The notes beneath the pieces were generated by a model that had not been told where the DNA came from, searched no databases, and saw only the letters and a list, made by a program, of their open reading frames with translations. Below are positions 56,214-56,263 of a stretch of DNA of 56,263 nt, in pieces; the first letter of the stretch is position 1, and each line of letters begins with the position of its first letter. A program made the position numbers and the translations under genes. Source of the stretch: Erwinia persicina NBRC 102418 (GTDB lineage: Bacteria; Pseudomonadota; Gammaproteobacteria; Enterobacterales; Enterobacteriaceae); NCBI RefSeq assembly GCF_001571305.1, contig NZ_BCTN01000022.1:1-56263 (forward strand), given 5' to 3'.

Positions 56214-56263
56214 ATGCCGCCGTTGCCGGGGGATATGTTAAGAGACGCCAGCAGCACAAAAGT

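Overview
The window is a stretch of enterobacterial chromosome. Nearly every gene has a close counterpart, in the same order, in the Escherichia coli asnB-nag-glnS-fur-seqA-pgm-phrB-pxp-gltA-sdh-suc-cyd-tol-pal region. Several departures from E. coli (a complete chitobiase operon chiP-chiQ-chb, a kdpE with no kdpFABCD, no rhs element, a DUF969/DUF979/pcp insertion) fit an Erwinia/Pantoea-like (Erwiniaceae) or Serratia-like member of Enterobacterales better than Escherichia. That placement is inference from gene content and remembered protein families, not from a database search. I see no insertion sequence, prophage, CRISPR array or plasmid function.

Layout. (1) 1-345: the start of a tRNA operon read leftwards (tRNA-Met, then a cut-off tRNA-Leu) with a strong promoter. 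(2) 346-8619: asnB, then the N-acetylglucosamine locus: nagD, nagC, nagA and nagB leftward, and the PTS permease gene nagE divergent. The nagB-nagE gap holds two NagC operators flanking a CRP site. (3) 8832-10499: glnS. (4) 10540-14612: an accessory block absent from this place in E. coli: a LysR regulator, a divergent DHA2-type exporter with a small NTF2-like protein, and an Mtr-like tryptophan permease preceded by a probable TrpR operator. (5) 14831-19258: chitin-oligosaccharide operon chiP-chiQ-chb with a NagC-type box upstream. (6) 19316-22169: fur (with a tiny overlapping upstream ORF), fldA, ybfE and ybfF, all leftward. (7) 22432-24639: seqA-pgm. (8) 24685-25368: an orphan kdpE. (9) 25657-29138: ybfA, a long-form ybgA (DUF523+DUF1722), phrB and ybgI. 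(10) 29317-34060: a pyroglutamate salvage cluster, pxpB-pxpC-pxpA followed by DUF969, DUF979 and pcp; then nei. (11) 34966-46504: TCA-cycle block, gltA leftward and sdhCDAB-sucABCD rightward. (12) 47132-50280: cytochrome bd oxidase cydABX-ybgE. (13) 50527-56099: Tol-Pal envelope operon ybgC-tolQRAB-pal-cpoB, ending with what looks like the promoter of the next tRNA operon.

How the genes work together. The chitin genes and the nag genes form one route: ChiP passes chito-oligosaccharides through the outer membrane, Chb cuts them to GlcNAc, NagE imports and phosphorylates GlcNAc, NagA and NagB turn it into fructose-6-phosphate, and NagC senses GlcNAc-6-P. The pxp-DUF969/979-pcp block would release, import and hydrolyse 5-oxoproline to glutamate. 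The gltA-sdh-suc block supplies seven consecutive TCA-cycle genes plus citrate synthase, next to the oxidase that takes electrons from the quinol pool fed by SdhCDAB. Most of the window is ordinary core genome. The items most worth follow-up are the DUF969/DUF979 transporter candidate, the orphan KdpE, the LysR/exporter/NTF2 block, and a structured intergenic segment between ybfE and ybfF.
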